The notes under the pieces are model-generated. The model saw only the letters and a list, made by a program, of their open reading frames with translations. It was not told the origin of the DNA and did no database searches. This document shows positions 49,427-60,853 of a stretch of DNA of 64,000 bases, one piece after another. Location: positions 3,224,001 through 3,288,000 of the forward strand of contig NZ_CP011427.1 of assembly GCF_001506165.1 (NCBI RefSeq), written 5' to 3'. This DNA comes from Pantoea vagans (GTDB lineage Bacteria > Pseudomonadota > Gammaproteobacteria > Enterobacterales > Enterobacteriaceae). A program made the position numbers and the translations under genes. Position 1 is the first letter of the stretch; each line of letters begins with the position of its first letter.

Positions 49427-50833
49427 ATGAAAGGAGCCGCCCTCTCGTTCAGGGAGAAACTGGGATATGGCATGGGCGATGCCGGATGCAACATGATCGG
49501 CGGTGCCATCATGCTGTTCCTTAACTATTTCTACACCGACGTGTTTGGCCTCGCCCCGGCGCTGGTCGGCACCCTTCTGCTTTCTGTGCGCGTGCTGGAT
49601 GCGGTGACCGACCCCATCATGGGTGCGATAGCGGACCGCACACAAAGCCGCTGGGGCCGTTTCCGCCCGTGGCTGTTATGGGTGTCAGTACCCTATGTCC
49701 TGTTCAGCGTACTGATGTTCACCACACCGGACTGGAGCTACGAAAACAAAGTCATCTGGGCATTTGTCACCTACTTCCTGATGTCGCTCACCTACACGGC
49801 AATCAACATCCCTTACTGCTCTCTGGGCGGGGTGATCACTAACGATCCGCGTGAACGCGTCTCTTGTCAGTCCTATCGGTTTGTCATGGTGGGTGTAGCC
49901 ACACTGATCCTGTCACTCTCCATTTTGCCCATGGCCGAGTGGTTCGGAGGGGACAACAAAGCGCGCGGCTATCAAATGGCGATGAGTGTACTGGCGCTGA
50001 TTGGCCTGGCCATGTTTCTGTTCTGTTTTGCCACCGTGCGCGAACGTATTCGTCCGGCAGTGCCGAATAATGATGACCTGAAAAAAGATCTGCGCGACGT
50101 GTGGAAGAACGACCAATGGGTACGTATTTTGCTGCTGACCTTCTGTAACGTATGCCCCGGTTTTATCCGCATGGCGGCCACCATGTACTACGTCATTTGG
50201 GTGATGGGGCAATCCACGCACTTCGCTACGCTGTTTATCAGCCTGGGCGTGGTGGGCATGATGTTAGGCAGTACGCTGGCTAAAGTCCTTACCGATCGCT
50301 GGTGCAAACTGAAAGTGTTTTTTTGGATCAATATCGCGCTGGCGCTGTTTTCCTGTGGCTTCTATTGGATTGATCCACAGGCAACCGTTGCGGTGGTCAT
50401 CGCCTATTTCCTGCTGAATATCCTGCATCAGATCCCGTCGCCTCTGCACTGGTCATTGATGGCGGACGTTGATGATTATGGCGAATGGAAAACCGGTAAA
50501 CGCATCACGGGCATGAGTTTCTCTGGCAACCTCTTTTTCCTGAAAGTGGGGCTGGCGGTGGCAGGTGCGATGGTCGGTTTCTTGCTCTCCATTTATGGCT
50601 ATGACGCTGGGGCGAAGCAGCAATCACCGACCGCCATTAACGGCATTGTGCTGCTGTTCACTGTGATTCCCGGTGTCGGCTATCTCATCACCGCAGGAGT
50701 TGTGCGCTTGCTGAAAGTTGATCGTCAACTGATGCGCACAATTCAGGATGACCTTGCACTTCGGCGTGCAAGCCATCGTGAACCCTCTCAAGCCACACCG
50801 TCTGCCACCTCACTTCCAGGAGAGATCAAATGA
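49427..50833 (+). CDS. GPH-family glycoside symporter (XynT/YicJ-like)
   Basis: 468-residue, 12-segment glycoside-pentoside-hexuronide:cation symporter. Characteristic are the N-terminal FREKLGYGMGDAGCN, the loop motif DPIMGAIADRTQSRWGRFRPW near residue 65, and YCSLGGVITNDPRER near residue 130. Its stop overlaps the GH43 start (ATGA), so it probably imports a xyloside or arabinoside cleaved inside the cell by that enzyme. Inserted between aroP and ampE relative to E. coli. Confidence 0.92.
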   Translation: MKGAALSFREKLGYGMGDAGCNMIGGAIMLFLNYFYTDVFGLAPALVGTLLLSVRVLDAVTDPIMGAIADRTQSRWGRFRPWLLWVSVPYVLFSVLMFTTPDWSYENKVIWAFVTYFLMSLTYTAINIPYCSLGGVITNDPRERVSCQSYRFVMVGVATLILSLSILPMAEWFGGDNKARGYQMAMSVLALIGLAMFLFCFATVRERIRPAVPNNDDLKKDLRDVWKNDQWVRILLLTFCNVCPGFIRMAATMYYVIWVMGQSTHFATLFISLGVVGMMLGSTLAKVLTDRWCKLKVFFWINIALALFSCGFYWIDPQATVAVVIAYFLLNILHQIPSPLHWSLMADVDDYGEWKTGKRITGMSFSGNLFFLKVGLAVAGAMVGFLLSIYGYDAGAKQQSPTAINGIVLLFTVIPGVGYLITAGVVRLLKVDRQLMRTIQDDLALRRASHREPSQATPSATSLPGEIK

Positions 50834-51783
50834 ACTGGCCAAATCCCTTTATTACCCAACGCGCCGATCCCTTTATTCTGCGTCATGGTCAAGGCTACTA
50901 TTTTGTCGCCTCGGTGCCGCAGTATGACCGCCTGGAAATTCGCTATGCAGAGACGTTAGCGGACCTGATTGAGGCAGAAGCGGTAACGGTATGGCACAAA
51001 CCCGATACCGGGCCTTTTAGTGCACTGATCTGGGCGCCTGAGCTCCATCATATTAATGGGCAGTGGGTGATCTATTTTGCCGCAGCTCCCACGCGCGACA
51101 TTAAAGACGGGTTGTTTCAACATCGTATGTACGCGCTGGTGTGTGATGACAGCGATCCGCTCTCGGGTCGCTGGCAGCCCGCGCGTCGCGTGTTTACCCC
51201 CCTCGACTCCTTCTCCCTTGATGCCACACATTTCGTGCATCAAGGCAAAAACTGGTATCTGTGGGCGCAAAAAGATCCCGCGATCCCCGGTAATTCCAAC
51301 CTCTATCTGGCGGAATTACTCAACCCCTGGACCTTAAAAAGCGCCCCCGTGATGCTAAGCCGGCCAGAGTATCAGTGGGAGTGCGCAGGATTTAGCGTCA
51401 ATGAAGGCCCAGCAGCTATCCGCCATGGCGATCGCTTGTTTGTGACCTACTCTGCCAGCGCGACCGATGAAAATTACTGCCTTGGCATGTTGAGTATTGA
51501 TGCGCTGGCCGACCCGTTCGACAACAGCGCATGGCAGAAATCAGCGCGTCCAGTCTTCACCACCAGCTGGGAAAATCAACAATATGGACCGGGGCATAAT
51601 AGCTTTACAGTTGATGAGCAAGGAAAAGATGTTTTGGTGTATCACGCACGGAACTACACCGAAATCGAGGGCGATCCGTTATGGGATCCGAACCGCCATA
51701 CGCGTTTGAAGTACCTGGAATGGCGCGAAGACGGCACACCGGATTTTGGCGTGCCGCCAGCCGATCACACCAGCGTGCCGTAA
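50830..51783 (+). CDS. Glycoside hydrolase family 43 protein
   Basis: 317-residue five-bladed beta-propeller glycosidase without a signal peptide, hence cytoplasmic. GH43 catalytic triad can be placed: general base Asp in RADPFIL near residue 13, pKa-setting Asp in SLDATHF and general acid Glu in VNEGPAA. Likely an alpha-L-arabinofuranosidase or beta-xylosidase acting on short oligosaccharides imported by the coupled symporter. The last 19 bp overlap the 3' end of convergent ampE. Confidence 0.88.
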   Translation: MNWPNPFITQRADPFILRHGQGYYFVASVPQYDRLEIRYAETLADLIEAEAVTVWHKPDTGPFSALIWAPELHHINGQWVIYFAAAPTRDIKDGLFQHRMYALVCDDSDPLSGRWQPARRVFTPLDSFSLDATHFVHQGKNWYLWAQKDPAIPGNSNLYLAELLNPWTLKSAPVMLSRPEYQWECAGFSVNEGPAAIRHGDRLFVTYSASATDENYCLGMLSIDALADPFDNSAWQKSARPVFTTSWENQQYGPGHNSFTVDEQGKDVLVYHARNYTEIEGDPLWDPNRHTRLKYLEWREDGTPDFGVPPADHTSVP

Positions 51784-52619
51784 ATCGTCAACAGTGCCAC
51801 GACCACAACCAGTACCAGAGAAATACGCTTTGCCAACGCCACGGCGACACGTGGCGTTTCAACTTTGTCCATGTGCGGATCGCGTGCCAGTGAGAACTGC
51901 GCCAGGCTGGTCAGCACTTGATATTGCGAACGATGGCGATCGCTCAACGAAGCGAACCACGCAGGCAATGCCCGCTCACCATGACCGAGTAACGCATAAG
52001 CCACGCCTGCCAGGCGTACCGGGATCCAGTCCAGCACATGCAGGACGCGATCGACGCCTGACTGCGCGCGCTCAAGTGGCGAGTGATGTTTCGCCAGCCA
52101 GGTCTGCCAGGCGCGCAGAAAAGCATATCCCACCAGCAGAACCGGGCCGTATGGCCCACCGACCACAAACCAAAACAGCGGAGCAAGGTAGAAACGGAAG
52201 TTAATCCAGATCAACGCATTCTGCAGTTCACGCAAGAATTCACGCTCACTGCACTCAACAGGCACACCATGAATCAGCGTCAGTTCGGCAGCCATGGCCT
52301 GATGCGCCGCTTCATCGTCATGGCTCGCCGCTTTCAGGTAGCTGTGATAATGCAAACGCACCGAGCCCGCGCCGATGCACAGCAGCCCCACCACAATCCA
52401 GAAAGCCAGTTGCGCCACGCCAAACAGAATGCCTTTGAGGCTCCAGACCAACAGCCAGACAATCAGCATGGCGACGAGGGTCATCAATAACGTGCGCAAC
52501 AGCGAGAAGCGCTGGCGTCCACGGAACAGCGGTTCCAACCGATGATCCAGTTGCCAGTGCTCACCCAATTTAAAAAGGCGCTCCCAACCTAAAACTAATA
52601 ACAAGCTAAACAACGTCAT
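51765..52619 (-). CDS. ampE: Regulatory membrane protein AmpE
   Basis: 284-residue inner-membrane protein (E. coli 284), encoded with AmpD and linked to beta-lactamase regulation signalling; its biochemical role is not established. Four hydrophobic segments, conserved [19 protein letters not shown] start and [10 protein letters not shown] end. ATG 52619 is chosen because it starts the conserved region; the frame extends to 52724 inside ampD. It follows ampD by 16 bp. Confidence 0.94.
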   Translation of the reverse strand: MTLFSLLLVLGWERLFKLGEHWQLDHRLEPLFRGRQRFSLLRTLLMTLVAMLIVWLLVWSLKGILFGVAQLAFWIVVGLLCIGAGSVRLHYHSYLKAASHDDEAAHQAMAAELTLIHGVPVECSEREFLRELQNALIWINFRFYLAPLFWFVVGGPYGPVLLVGYAFLRAWQTWLAKHHSPLERAQSGVDRVLHVLDWIPVRLAGVAYALLGHGERALPAWFASLSDRHRSQYQVLTSLAQFSLARDPHMDKVETPRVAVALAKRISLVLVVVVALLTIYGTLV

Positions 52620-52635
52620 ACCTGCTCCTGCGGTT

Positions 52636-53187
52636 TCAAGGATTCTCCTGCCTGATAGCATCTTTATAGCGCATCCAGTCAAAAGCGGGACCGGGATCGG
52701 TTTTACGCTGCGGTGCGATATCACTGTGACCGGTAATACGATCCATCGTCAGCGGATAATGCTGAAGCAGCAAGACACTAACCTGCTGCAAAGTCTCATA
52801 TTGTGCATCGGTATAGGGCAGCGTATCAGTCCCTTCAAGCTCTATACCCATCGAAAAATCATTACAGTTTTCTCGACCTTCAAACTGCGAAACGCCAGCA
52901 TGCCAGGCGCGCTGGTCAAAAGAAACGTACTGCACCAGTTCACCATCACGGCGAATCAGGCAGTGTGCCGCCACGCGTAAATGGGCGATATCGGCAAAAT
53001 AGGGGTGAGCATCCGGGGGTAAGGTCCCGGTAAACAATTGATCAATCCACGGACCGCCAAATTCGCCTGGCGGCAAACTGATATTATGGATGATTAACAG
53101 CGACGGAATTTCGCATTCCGGACGCTGATTGAAGTGCGGTGAGGGCACTTTGCGCGCGCTGGTGATCCAGCCATCTTCCAGTTTCAT
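52636..53187 (-). CDS. ampD: 1,6-anhydro-N-acetylmuramyl-L-alanine amidase AmpD
   Basis: Cytosolic zinc amidase recycling anhydromuropeptides; loss derepresses AmpC-type beta-lactamase. 183 residues as in E. coli. Zinc ligands in IIHNIS (about residue 34), TGHSDIAP and RKTDPGP (about residues 154 and 164); GIELEGTD is conserved. ATG 53187 gives [18 protein letters not shown]; the open frame upstream to 53292 is not homologous. No ampC or ampR is in the window. nadC is divergent. Confidence 0.96.
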   Translation of the reverse strand: MKLEDGWITSARKVPSPHFNQRPECEIPSLLIIHNISLPPGEFGGPWIDQLFTGTLPPDAHPYFADIAHLRVAAHCLIRRDGELVQYVSFDQRAWHAGVSQFEGRENCNDFSMGIELEGTDTLPYTDAQYETLQQVSVLLLQHYPLTMDRITGHSDIAPQRKTDPGPAFDWMRYKDAIRQENP

Positions 53188-53354
53188 GCCTTCAATCCTT
53201 AGCCAAACTTTGCCGAGAATACCATGATTCCCCCTGCGCGCTTGCGACTTAATGCGCAGGCGACCTCGTGTTAAGGATACTAAACATTTCATTCAGCGGT
53301 GTCTGGCAATCGTCAATAAATCAGGCTAAGGTGGGCGCACAAAATTCCGACTAG

Positions 53355-54269
<915 letters not shown>

Positions 54270-54280
54270 CCTCGCGGCCG

Positions 54281-54306
54281 CCGCCGTACTTTAGTGCGGC
54301 GGTTTG
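54281..54306 (+). terminator. Terminator of nadC
   Basis: CCGCCG and CGGCGG with three further inner pairs make a nine-pair GC-rich stem around a TTTA loop, followed by TTTG, 11 bases after the nadC stop. Confidence 0.8.
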
Positions 54307-54445
54307 TGCACTCTCCCCGATTAATAGCGAAACCTTGTGCAACAACCTCGATTTAACGCGTAACGTTTTCCACTTCGTCACAGTCCTGCTTTCGCTGCCC
54401 ACTGACGTTGCCTACCTTAGCCGCTCCACAACAAGGAGCCTGACG

Positions 54446-54886
54446 ATGGAAAGACAACGGGGTTTTACCCTAATCGAATTAATGATTGTGATTGGCATTG
54501 TGGCCATTCTTAGCGCAATCGGCCTGCCCAGCTATCAAAACTACCTGCAACGTGCGGCGCTCACCGACATGCTGCAAACCATGGTGCCCTATAAAACCGC
54601 GGTGGAACTCTGCGCCATTGAGCGTGGCGATCCGGCACAGTGCCAGGCGGGGACAGGAGGTATTCCTGCGGCCAAAGGCTCGCGTTATGTCGCAACATTG
54701 AGCGTGGCTAATGGAGTGATTTCCTTAGCCGGTCAGGAGAGTCTCAGCGGGTTGCAGGTGGAGATGACGCCGACCTGGAATGCCACAGAAGGCACAATTG
54801 ACTGGCAACGCAGTTGCACCAGCACCAACGCCAGCTTGCGCGATAGCTGCCTGGAACAGTTTCGTTTTGCCGATAAGGACAGCTAA
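54446..54886 (+). CDS. ppdD: Prepilin peptidase-dependent type IV major pilin PpdD
   Basis: Type IV pilin of 146 residues, exactly the E. coli length. Class III signal MERQRG followed by FTLIELMIVIG, with cleavage between Gly6 and Phe7 and the glutamate at position 5 of the mature form. Two pairs of cysteines in the globular part (ELCAIE, AQCQAG, RSCTST, DSCLEQ). ATG 54446 is chosen from the prepilin motif. hofB starts two bases after the stop, so pilin, ATPase and platform protein form one operon. Confidence 0.95.
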   Translation: MERQRGFTLIELMIVIGIVAILSAIGLPSYQNYLQRAALTDMLQTMVPYKTAVELCAIERGDPAQCQAGTGGIPAAKGSRYVATLSVANGVISLAGQESLSGLQVEMTPTWNATEGTIDWQRSCTSTNASLRDSCLEQFRFADKDS

Positions 54887-54888
54887 CA

Positions 54889-56277
54889 ATGGAGCATTCT
54901 AATCCGGCATTGCAGAGCTTGTGCGCGCGCTATCAAGCCGTGATGCTGCAACACGACGCGACATTACTGCGCGTCGCCGTTGCAGAGACCCCCGACCCGC
55001 TCCTGCTTGAGGCGCTGCAATTCGCCAGCCAGTGCAAGGTTGAAGTCGAGTGTTGGCCCGCCGCGCGATTGGAGCAGTTACTGCATAACCCCGACGCCGC
55101 TGCTGTCACACGTGAACCTGCTACGTCAGAGTCTGCGATCAACGCCGTGGAAAACATTCTGCGTCAGGCGAGCCATCGGCGCGCTTCGGATGTGCATTTT
55201 GAACCACAACGCCATGGCTTACGCATCCGTCTGCGCATTGATGGCGTGCTGCATAAATTGTCACAACTGCCTGATGCACAACCTGCTGCAGTGCTGGCTC
55301 GGCTCAAAATTCTGGGTGGTCTGGATATTGCCGAACGCCGTCTGCCACAGGATGGTCAATTTACGTTGCCGATCGATGAGCAGATGATGGCCTTTCGCCT
55401 CTCCACGCTCCCTACCAGCCACGGCGAAAAAGCGGTGGTCAGGCTGCTGCAGAGTGAAAACAGCGCCATCACGCTGGATAAGCTCGGTATGCCGCTCGCG
55501 CAATTGCGTCTGTTGAAAAATGCCCTGGCTAAACCTCAAGGGCTGATTCTGGTCACCGGACCGACAGGCAGTGGAAAAACCTTCACGCTTTACAGTGGAT
55601 TGAGCGCGCTGAACGTGCCGGATAAGAATGTATGCAGTGTTGAGGATCCGGTCGAGATCCCACTCGATGGCATCAATCAGACTCAGATCCATCCACGCAG
55701 CGGCCTCGATTTTAACCGCGTGCTGCGCGCACTATTACGGCAGGATCCTGATGTCATCATGGTGGGAGAGATCCGCGATGCCGAAACCGCCAGCATTGCC
55801 GTGAAAGCGGCACAGACTGGGCATTTAGTCCTCTCGACCCTACACACAAACTCTACCGCAGAAACCCTCACACGCCTGCGGCAGATGGATATTCCCGGCT
55901 ATCTGCTCGGCCCGGCATTGCAGTTGGTCGTGGCGCAGCGTCTAGTCAGGCGCCTGTGTACACATTGCCGCCAGCCAGCACAGGCGATTGCCCACTTACC
56001 CCATGAAATGTGGCCGGGCACATTGCAAACCTGGCGCGCACCGGGATGTGACCACTGTTTTTCCGGCTATTACGGTCGTGTTGCGCTGTTCGAAATTCTC
56101 CCGATGAGTAATAAGTTGCAAAACGCGATATCCGCCGATATGCCGCTGGAGCACGTTATCGCGCTAGCCAATGAGCTGGGGATGAAAACCTTGCTCACCG
56201 CTGGGTTGGATGCGGTAAGTCGGGGAGAAACGTCTTTCGAGGAGATGCAGCGCGTCGTGGGATTGGGTGATGGCTAA
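54889..56277 (+). CDS. hofB: Type IV pilus assembly ATPase HofB (GspE/PilB family)
   Basis: 462-residue extension ATPase. Walker A GPTGSGKTF near residue 224, Asp box near LDIAERRLPQDG, Walker B VMVGEIRDAETA near residue 285, His box TGHLVLSTLHTNS and the zinc-binding tetracysteine CTHCRQP...CDHC near residues 360-388. Drives polymerisation of PpdD. The N-terminal domain is shorter than in PilB, as in E. coli HofB. Stop overlaps hofC. Confidence 0.94.
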   Translation: MEHSNPALQSLCARYQAVMLQHDATLLRVAVAETPDPLLLEALQFASQCKVEVECWPAARLEQLLHNPDAAAVTREPATSESAINAVENILRQASHRRASDVHFEPQRHGLRIRLRIDGVLHKLSQLPDAQPAAVLARLKILGGLDIAERRLPQDGQFTLPIDEQMMAFRLSTLPTSHGEKAVVRLLQSENSAITLDKLGMPLAQLRLLKNALAKPQGLILVTGPTGSGKTFTLYSGLSALNVPDKNVCSVEDPVEIPLDGINQTQIHPRSGLDFNRVLRALLRQDPDVIMVGEIRDAETASIAVKAAQTGHLVLSTLHTNSTAETLTRLRQMDIPGYLLGPALQLVVAQRLVRRLCTHCRQPAQAIAHLPHEMWPGTLQTWRAPGCDHCFSGYYGRVALFEILPMSNKLQNAISADMPLEHVIALANELGMKTLLTAGLDAVSRGETSFEEMQRVVGLGDG

Positions 56278-57469
56278 TCTCTATTCTTACCGCTGGCAGG
56301 CGCTCGACACTATGGGGTTGTTACTGGACGGCACCTCGCTAGTGGCAAACCAGGATTCGCTGCTTAATCAGCTCTCGGACCGCGGAATGCTGCCGGTCAA
56401 CTGGCATCGCGGCCGATGCTGGCGTGCTCGGGACTGGAAATGGCAACAGAAAATCGACCTGGTTCGCCAGTTGGCCACTTTGCTGAAGGCAGGCTTGCCG
56501 CTGGCGGAAAGCCTGACCTTGCTGGCAGAGGGCCATCCGCATGCGGGATGGCGCGTGTTGCTGGGTGAATTACACCGCCGGGTTATAGCGGGAGACACTT
56601 TCTCGCAGGCACTGCGTGCCTGGCCGCAGATATTTCCGCCGCTCTTTCCAGCATTAATGGAGGTGGGGGAACTGACAGGCCAACTCGATGAGTGCTGCAG
56701 ACAGTTGGCGCTCCAGCAAAGTAAGCAACAGCATCTGCGCCAGAAAGTGATTAAAGCGCTGCGTTATCCGTTGTTTATTCTGCTGGTTGCGATGGCGGTC
56801 AGTGCCGGTATGCTGCTGTTTGTCCTGCCAGAATTCGTCTCCGTGTATGCCAGCTTTAATGCCCCACTTCCCGCTTTCACTGCGGCAGTCATCGCGCTGT
56901 CGGAAGGGTTACAGCAGGCTGCCGTTCCCCTTTCGCTGCTCATCGCCGCGCTGATATTGATCGGCAAGTGGCTTTATCGTCGCTCAGTGCCATGGCAACG
57001 GCGTGTGCAGCGTGGGTTATTGCGCCTGCCGCTGTTATCTCCACTGTGGCGCGGAGGGCAACTGAGTCAGATCTACGCCATTATGCACCTGACACAGCAG
57101 GCCGGTTTAACCCTGCTGCATAGCCTGCAGGCGGTAGAAGTCACCTTGTCTTCATGTCTGTGGCGTGAGGATATTGTCGCACTGCAACAGCATATCGCCG
57201 CTGGCGCACCGCTGCATCAGGCACTGCAACAACATGCACTCTTCACCCCGCTGTGTGCTCAACTTATTCGCGTCGGAGAGGAAGCGGGAGCGCTGGATGT
57301 GATGCTGGCGCGTCTGGCTGAATGGCATGAAGCTCAAACGCTGTCTCGTGCGGATACCCTTGCGGCATCGCTGGAGCCACTGATGATGGTGGTGATAGGC
57401 GGCATCGTTGGAACGTTGGTGATTGCAATGTACTTGCCGGTATTTGGCCTGGGAGAGGCTATCCGTTAG
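56270..57469 (+). CDS. hofC: Type IV pilus assembly inner-membrane protein HofC (GspF/PilC family)
   Basis: Platform protein of the pilus machine, 399 residues from ATG 56270 (a GTG one codon earlier is also possible). Two copies of the GspF domain, each with a conserved Gly-Glu segment (MEVGELTGQLDECC and IRVGEEAGALDVML), and three membrane segments; the C-terminal GGIVGTLVIAMYLPVF is typical. Overlaps hofB by eight bases and is followed by a hairpin shared with convergent guaC. Confidence 0.93.
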   Translation: MANLYSYRWQALDTMGLLLDGTSLVANQDSLLNQLSDRGMLPVNWHRGRCWRARDWKWQQKIDLVRQLATLLKAGLPLAESLTLLAEGHPHAGWRVLLGELHRRVIAGDTFSQALRAWPQIFPPLFPALMEVGELTGQLDECCRQLALQQSKQQHLRQKVIKALRYPLFILLVAMAVSAGMLLFVLPEFVSVYASFNAPLPAFTAAVIALSEGLQQAAVPLSLLIAALILIGKWLYRRSVPWQRRVQRGLLRLPLLSPLWRGGQLSQIYAIMHLTQQAGLTLLHSLQAVEVTLSSCLWREDIVALQQHIAAGAPLHQALQQHALFTPLCAQLIRVGEEAGALDVMLARLAEWHEAQTLSRADTLAASLEPLMMVVIGGIVGTLVIAMYLPVFGLGEAIR

Positions 57470-57494
57470 CAGGTGCGCACCGCGCACCTGTTTC
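57470..57494. terminator. hofC/guaC convergent hairpin
   Basis: CAGGTGCGC and GCGCACCTG form a nine-base stem with an ACC apex directly after the hofC stop and just before the guaC stop, followed by TTT. It probably terminates in both directions. Confidence 0.65.
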
Positions 57495-57499
57495 CGGCA

Positions 57500-58540
57500 C
57501 TAGCGTGTGAACACCCGGTTTTCCTGTTCTGCTACACGGATGAAGGTGGTGCGTTTTGTCAGCTCTTTCAGCCGTTCTGCCCCAACGTAGGTGCAGGCAG
57601 AGCGTAATCCGCCGAGGATATCTTTCACCGTCTCTTCAACCGGGCCACGCAGCGGCAGCCGCACGGTTTTACCTTCTGCTGCGCGATATTGGGCAACGCC
57701 GCCCACGTGGCGTTTCATCGCCGACTCCGAACTCATGCCATAGAACAGCATAAATTGCTCGCCATTCTCTTCAACGATGGAACCTTCGCACTCATCATGC
57801 GCCGCCAACATTCCGCCGAGCATGACGAAATCGGCTCCGCCGCCAAAGGCTTTCGCAATATCACCAGGCACAGAACAGCCACCATCACTGACAATCTGTC
57901 CACCGAGTCCATGTGCGGCATCAGCGCACTCAATTACCGCGGATAACTGTGGATAGCCGACGCCGGTTTTGACGCGGGTGGTGCACACAGAACCAGGCCC
58001 AATGCCAACCTTGACGATATCCGCACCAGAGAGAATCAACTCTTCAACCATCTCACCGGTTACTACGTTCCCCGCACAGATAGTCTTACCGGGGAAACTT
58101 TCCCGCACTCGCTGCAGGAATTCAACAAAGTGCTCTGAATAACCGTTAGCGACATCGATGCAGATAAAATTGAGTTGCGGCGTCAATGCCAGGATCGCGC
58201 CCAGCTTGGTGAAGTCAGATTCTGAAGTGCCGGAAGAGACCATCACATGGCGCAGTACCGTTGGTGAGACACGCTGAATGAATGCCTGCCAGGCGTCAAC
58301 GCTGTAGTGCTTATGCACCGCCGTCAACACGTTGAAACTCGCCAAGGCCTCGGCCATGGTAAAGGTACCAACGGTGTCCATATTGGCGGCAATTATCGGC
58401 ACGCCCGTCCAGTTCAGGCCAGAGTGTTTGAAGGTGTAGGTGCGTTCAAGTTCAACCTCAGAACGGCTTTTTAAGGTAGAGCGCTTGGGCCGGATTAAAA
58501 CATCTTTAAAGCCCAGCTTTAAATCTTCTTCAATACGCAT
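57500..58540 (-). CDS. guaC: GMP reductase
   Basis: NADPH-dependent deamination of GMP to IMP for purine interconversion. 346 residues (E. coli 347). IMPDH-type barrel with the catalytic cysteine in GPGSVCTTR near residue 186, the [14 protein letters not shown] phosphate site and the [13 protein letters not shown] flap region. Monocistronic, convergent with hofC and divergent from coaE over a 218-bp gap. Confidence 0.97.
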   Translation of the reverse strand: MRIEEDLKLGFKDVLIRPKRSTLKSRSEVELERTYTFKHSGLNWTGVPIIAANMDTVGTFTMAEALASFNVLTAVHKHYSVDAWQAFIQRVSPTVLRHVMVSSGTSESDFTKLGAILALTPQLNFICIDVANGYSEHFVEFLQRVRESFPGKTICAGNVVTGEMVEELILSGADIVKVGIGPGSVCTTRVKTGVGYPQLSAVIECADAAHGLGGQIVSDGGCSVPGDIAKAFGGGADFVMLGGMLAAHDECEGSIVEENGEQFMLFYGMSSESAMKRHVGGVAQYRAAEGKTVRLPLRGPVEETVKDILGGLRSACTYVGAERLKELTKRTTFIRVAEQENRVFTR

Positions 58541-58758
58541 AGCAGGATGTCCTGGTTAGTGACGACGAACCGCAGTTCGGGTAGCGCTCACGGCTCCAGT
58601 CTCGTTATCATACGCGCCATTACTGACGTGACAAGACTGCGAATTTCACTTTATTTAGGCTACAATCCCTTAAATTTAGCTGAGAAAATTGATTGTGATC
58701 ATGCTCTCATCTTGCTGCGACCTGTGGTCGCCGATGAGACACATTCCGAGAGAACGCG

Positions 58759-59367
58759 ATGCCTTTTACCGTTGCGCTCACCGGAGGTATTGGCAGCGGT
58801 AAAAGCACCATTGCCAACGCTTTCGCGGCGCTGAGCGTTGATATCATTGACGCCGATGTGATTGCCAGAGAAGTGGTTGAGCCCGGCACCCCGGCCTTAT
58901 CGGCGATAGTTAAGCGCCATGGTGAGTCGATCCTGACGGCAGAAGGAACGCTGTATCGCGCTCGGTTGCGAGAAATTATTTTCCAGCAGCCAAAGGAGAA
59001 AAACTGGCTTAATCAGTTACTTCATCCGCTCATCAATGCGCGAACACATCAGTTAAAATTACTCGCGACTTCACCCTATGTATTGTGGGTAGTGCCACTG
59101 CTGGTGGAGAACGGCTTACAACATCAGGCCGATCGCATTCTGGTCGTCGACGTGGATGAGGCAACGCAACTTCAGCGAACGCAGTCTCGGGATGGCATTA
59201 CGCTCAGCCAGGCGAAAAATATTCTTGCCGCGCAGGCCAGTCGCGAACAGCGCTTAGCCTGTGCGGATGACATCATTGATAATAGCGGTACACCCGAGCA
59301 GGCGTTACCGCGCGTTGCTGAACTTCACCAGTGCTATTTACGCCTGGCAGCAACCCGACAGGATTAA
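58759..59367 (+). CDS. coaE: Dephospho-CoA kinase
   Basis: Last step of coenzyme A synthesis, phosphorylating the 3'-hydroxyl of dephospho-CoA. 202 residues. P-loop GGIGSGKST near residue 9, [13 protein letters not shown] near residue 32 and VPLLVENGL near residue 112 are family marks. A TACAAT box at 58662 or so may be its -10. zapD follows after four bases. The window thus holds both the pantothenate arm (panBCD) and the end of CoA synthesis. Confidence 0.97.
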   Translation: MPFTVALTGGIGSGKSTIANAFAALSVDIIDADVIAREVVEPGTPALSAIVKRHGESILTAEGTLYRARLREIIFQQPKEKNWLNQLLHPLINARTHQLKLLATSPYVLWVVPLLVENGLQHQADRILVVDVDEATQLQRTQSRDGITLSQAKNILAAQASREQRLACADDIIDNSGTPEQALPRVAELHQCYLRLAATRQD

Positions 59368-59371
59368 CATC

Positions 59372-60115
59372 ATGAGCACAGTTGTTCTATTTGAGCACCC
59401 ACTGAATGAGAAGATGCGCACCTGGTTGCGTGTCGAGTTTCTGCTGAACCAGTTACATGAAACGGTCCCTGTTAGCGGCTCGGTATCTGCCCTGGCAGTG
59501 TTTCGTATTATGGGTGATTTGCTGGATATCTTCGAACGCGGGGATATGCGCACCGAGTTACTCAAAGAACTGGAGCGCCAGCAGCAAAAGCTTCGTGCCT
59601 GGCTGGATGTGCCCGGTGTCGACGAACAAACCATTGTCAGTTTGCGCGATCGTTTAAAACGCCAATCCACTGAATTAATGGCTGCCCCACGCATGGGACA
59701 ACAGTTACGTGAAGATCGCCTCATCGCGCTGGTGCGCCAACGCTTGAGCATACCCGGCGGTTGCTGCAGTTTTGATTTGCCCAGCCTGCATATCTGGCTC
59801 CATCAGGAACAGTCACTGCGGGATACTCAGGTGAACGGCTGGCTGGCGTCCCTGATGCCGCTGCGCAATAGCCTGACCCTGATCCTCGATCTGATTCGCC
59901 AGTCTGGTGCCTTTCGCCATCAAACCAGCCTCAACGGTTTTTATCAGGATAATGCTGAAGGCTCTGACTTACTGCGCCTGCAACTCACGCTGGAAGATGC
60001 GCTTTACCCGCAAGTCTCAGGCCATAAGAGCCGTTACGCTATTCGCTTCCTGCCACTTGATAGCGAACGAGGGGAAGTCCCCGCTCGACTGAATTTTGAA
60101 TTAGCCTGTTGCTAG
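59372..60115 (+). CDS. zapD: Cell division protein ZapD
   Basis: FtsZ-binding, Z-ring bundling protein. 247 residues as in E. coli; alpha-helical N-terminal half ([16 protein letters not shown]) and beta C-terminal half. ATG 59372 is preferred from homology; an open frame continues upstream into coaE. Part of coaE-zapD-yacG, with yacG starting eight bases after the stop. Confidence 0.96.
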   Translation: MSTVVLFEHPLNEKMRTWLRVEFLLNQLHETVPVSGSVSALAVFRIMGDLLDIFERGDMRTELLKELERQQQKLRAWLDVPGVDEQTIVSLRDRLKRQSTELMAAPRMGQQLREDRLIALVRQRLSIPGGCCSFDLPSLHIWLHQEQSLRDTQVNGWLASLMPLRNSLTLILDLIRQSGAFRHQTSLNGFYQDNAEGSDLLRLQLTLEDALYPQVSGHKSRYAIRFLPLDSERGEVPARLNFELACC

Positions 60116-60123
60116 AGGATGTT

Positions 60124-60321
60124 ATGCAAGAAGAGATGATTACCGTACCCTGCCCTAACTGCGGTAAAGACGTGATGTGGGATGAGTTGAGTCCGTGGCG
60201 CCCGTTTTGCAGCAAACGTTGCCAGCTGATTGATTTGGGCGAATGGGCAGCGGAGGAGAAACGCATCCCCAGTGACAGCGATCTGACCGACAGCGATGAC
60301 TGGAGTGAAGAGCAGCATTGA
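60124..60321 (+). CDS. yacG: DNA gyrase inhibitor YacG
   Basis: 65-residue zinc protein that binds GyrB and inhibits gyrase. Four zinc ligands: CPNC near residue 11 and CSKRC near residue 27, followed by the conserved [18 protein letters not shown] 60124 gives the exact E. coli length. Converges with mutT, 25 bp apart. Confidence 0.95.
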   Translation: MQEEMITVPCPNCGKDVMWDELSPWRPFCSKRCQLIDLGEWAAEEKRIPSDSDLTDSDDWSEEQH

Positions 60322-60346
60322 TGCGCAAGGGGCACCGCCCCTTGGC

Positions 60347-60742
60347 TTAAATCTCGCCAGCGACTAACTGAGCAATCAGTTGGTGGTTTGCGGGAGGAAA
60401 TTCATCCGCGACCAGATCCCGCTGCTCGACCCAGCGTTGTGGCTGACCTTCTCGACCATACGGCTCACCGTTCCATCCTTCCACCAGAAAGAAATGCAGC
60501 GTGACGCGCAGGTCATCATAGCTGTGATCGGCTAAACCGATGGCTTTGGCTGCCGTCACATCAATGCCTGTTTCTTCCATCAATTCACGCTTTAGAGCTT
60601 GTTCCGCGGTTTCATCCTGTTCAATTTTGCCGCCAGGAAACTCCCATTTATTGGCCATATATGAGCTTGCTGCGCGCTGAGCAAGAAAGATCTGGTGACT
60701 GGCATTGCGAATGATGCCCACCGCGACCTGCAGGTGTTTCAT
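60347..60742 (-). CDS. mutT: 8-oxo-dGTP diphosphatase MutT
   Basis: Nudix hydrolase removing 8-oxo-dGTP from the nucleotide pool. 131 residues (E. coli 129). Nudix box starts GGKIEQDETAEQALKREL and ends MEETGID, about residues 37-59, with the metal-binding REL..EE glutamates. N-terminus KHLQVAVGIIRN is conserved. Downstream of secA behind a terminator, as in E. coli. Confidence 0.96.
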   Translation of the reverse strand: MKHLQVAVGIIRNASHQIFLAQRAASSYMANKWEFPGGKIEQDETAEQALKRELMEETGIDVTAAKAIGLADHSYDDLRVTLHFFLVEGWNGEPYGREGQPQRWVEQRDLVADEFPPANHQLIAQLVAGEI

Positions 60743-60823
60743 AAGCTGAATTCCGCTTTTAATAAGTGAACGCTGATTTTAAAGCAGTCGCCCAGTAATG
60801 TTAACCCGATGCCGACACTCAAA

Positions 60824-60848
60824 TAAAAAAGGAGCCCGCAGGCTCCTT
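60824..60848 (-). terminator. secA-mutT terminator
   Basis: AAGGAGCC and GGCTCCTT form an eight-base stem with a CGCA loop just after the secA stop; on the minus strand it runs into a six-base T tract, a strong intrinsic terminator. Confidence 0.88.
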
Positions 60849-60853
60849 GTTCA

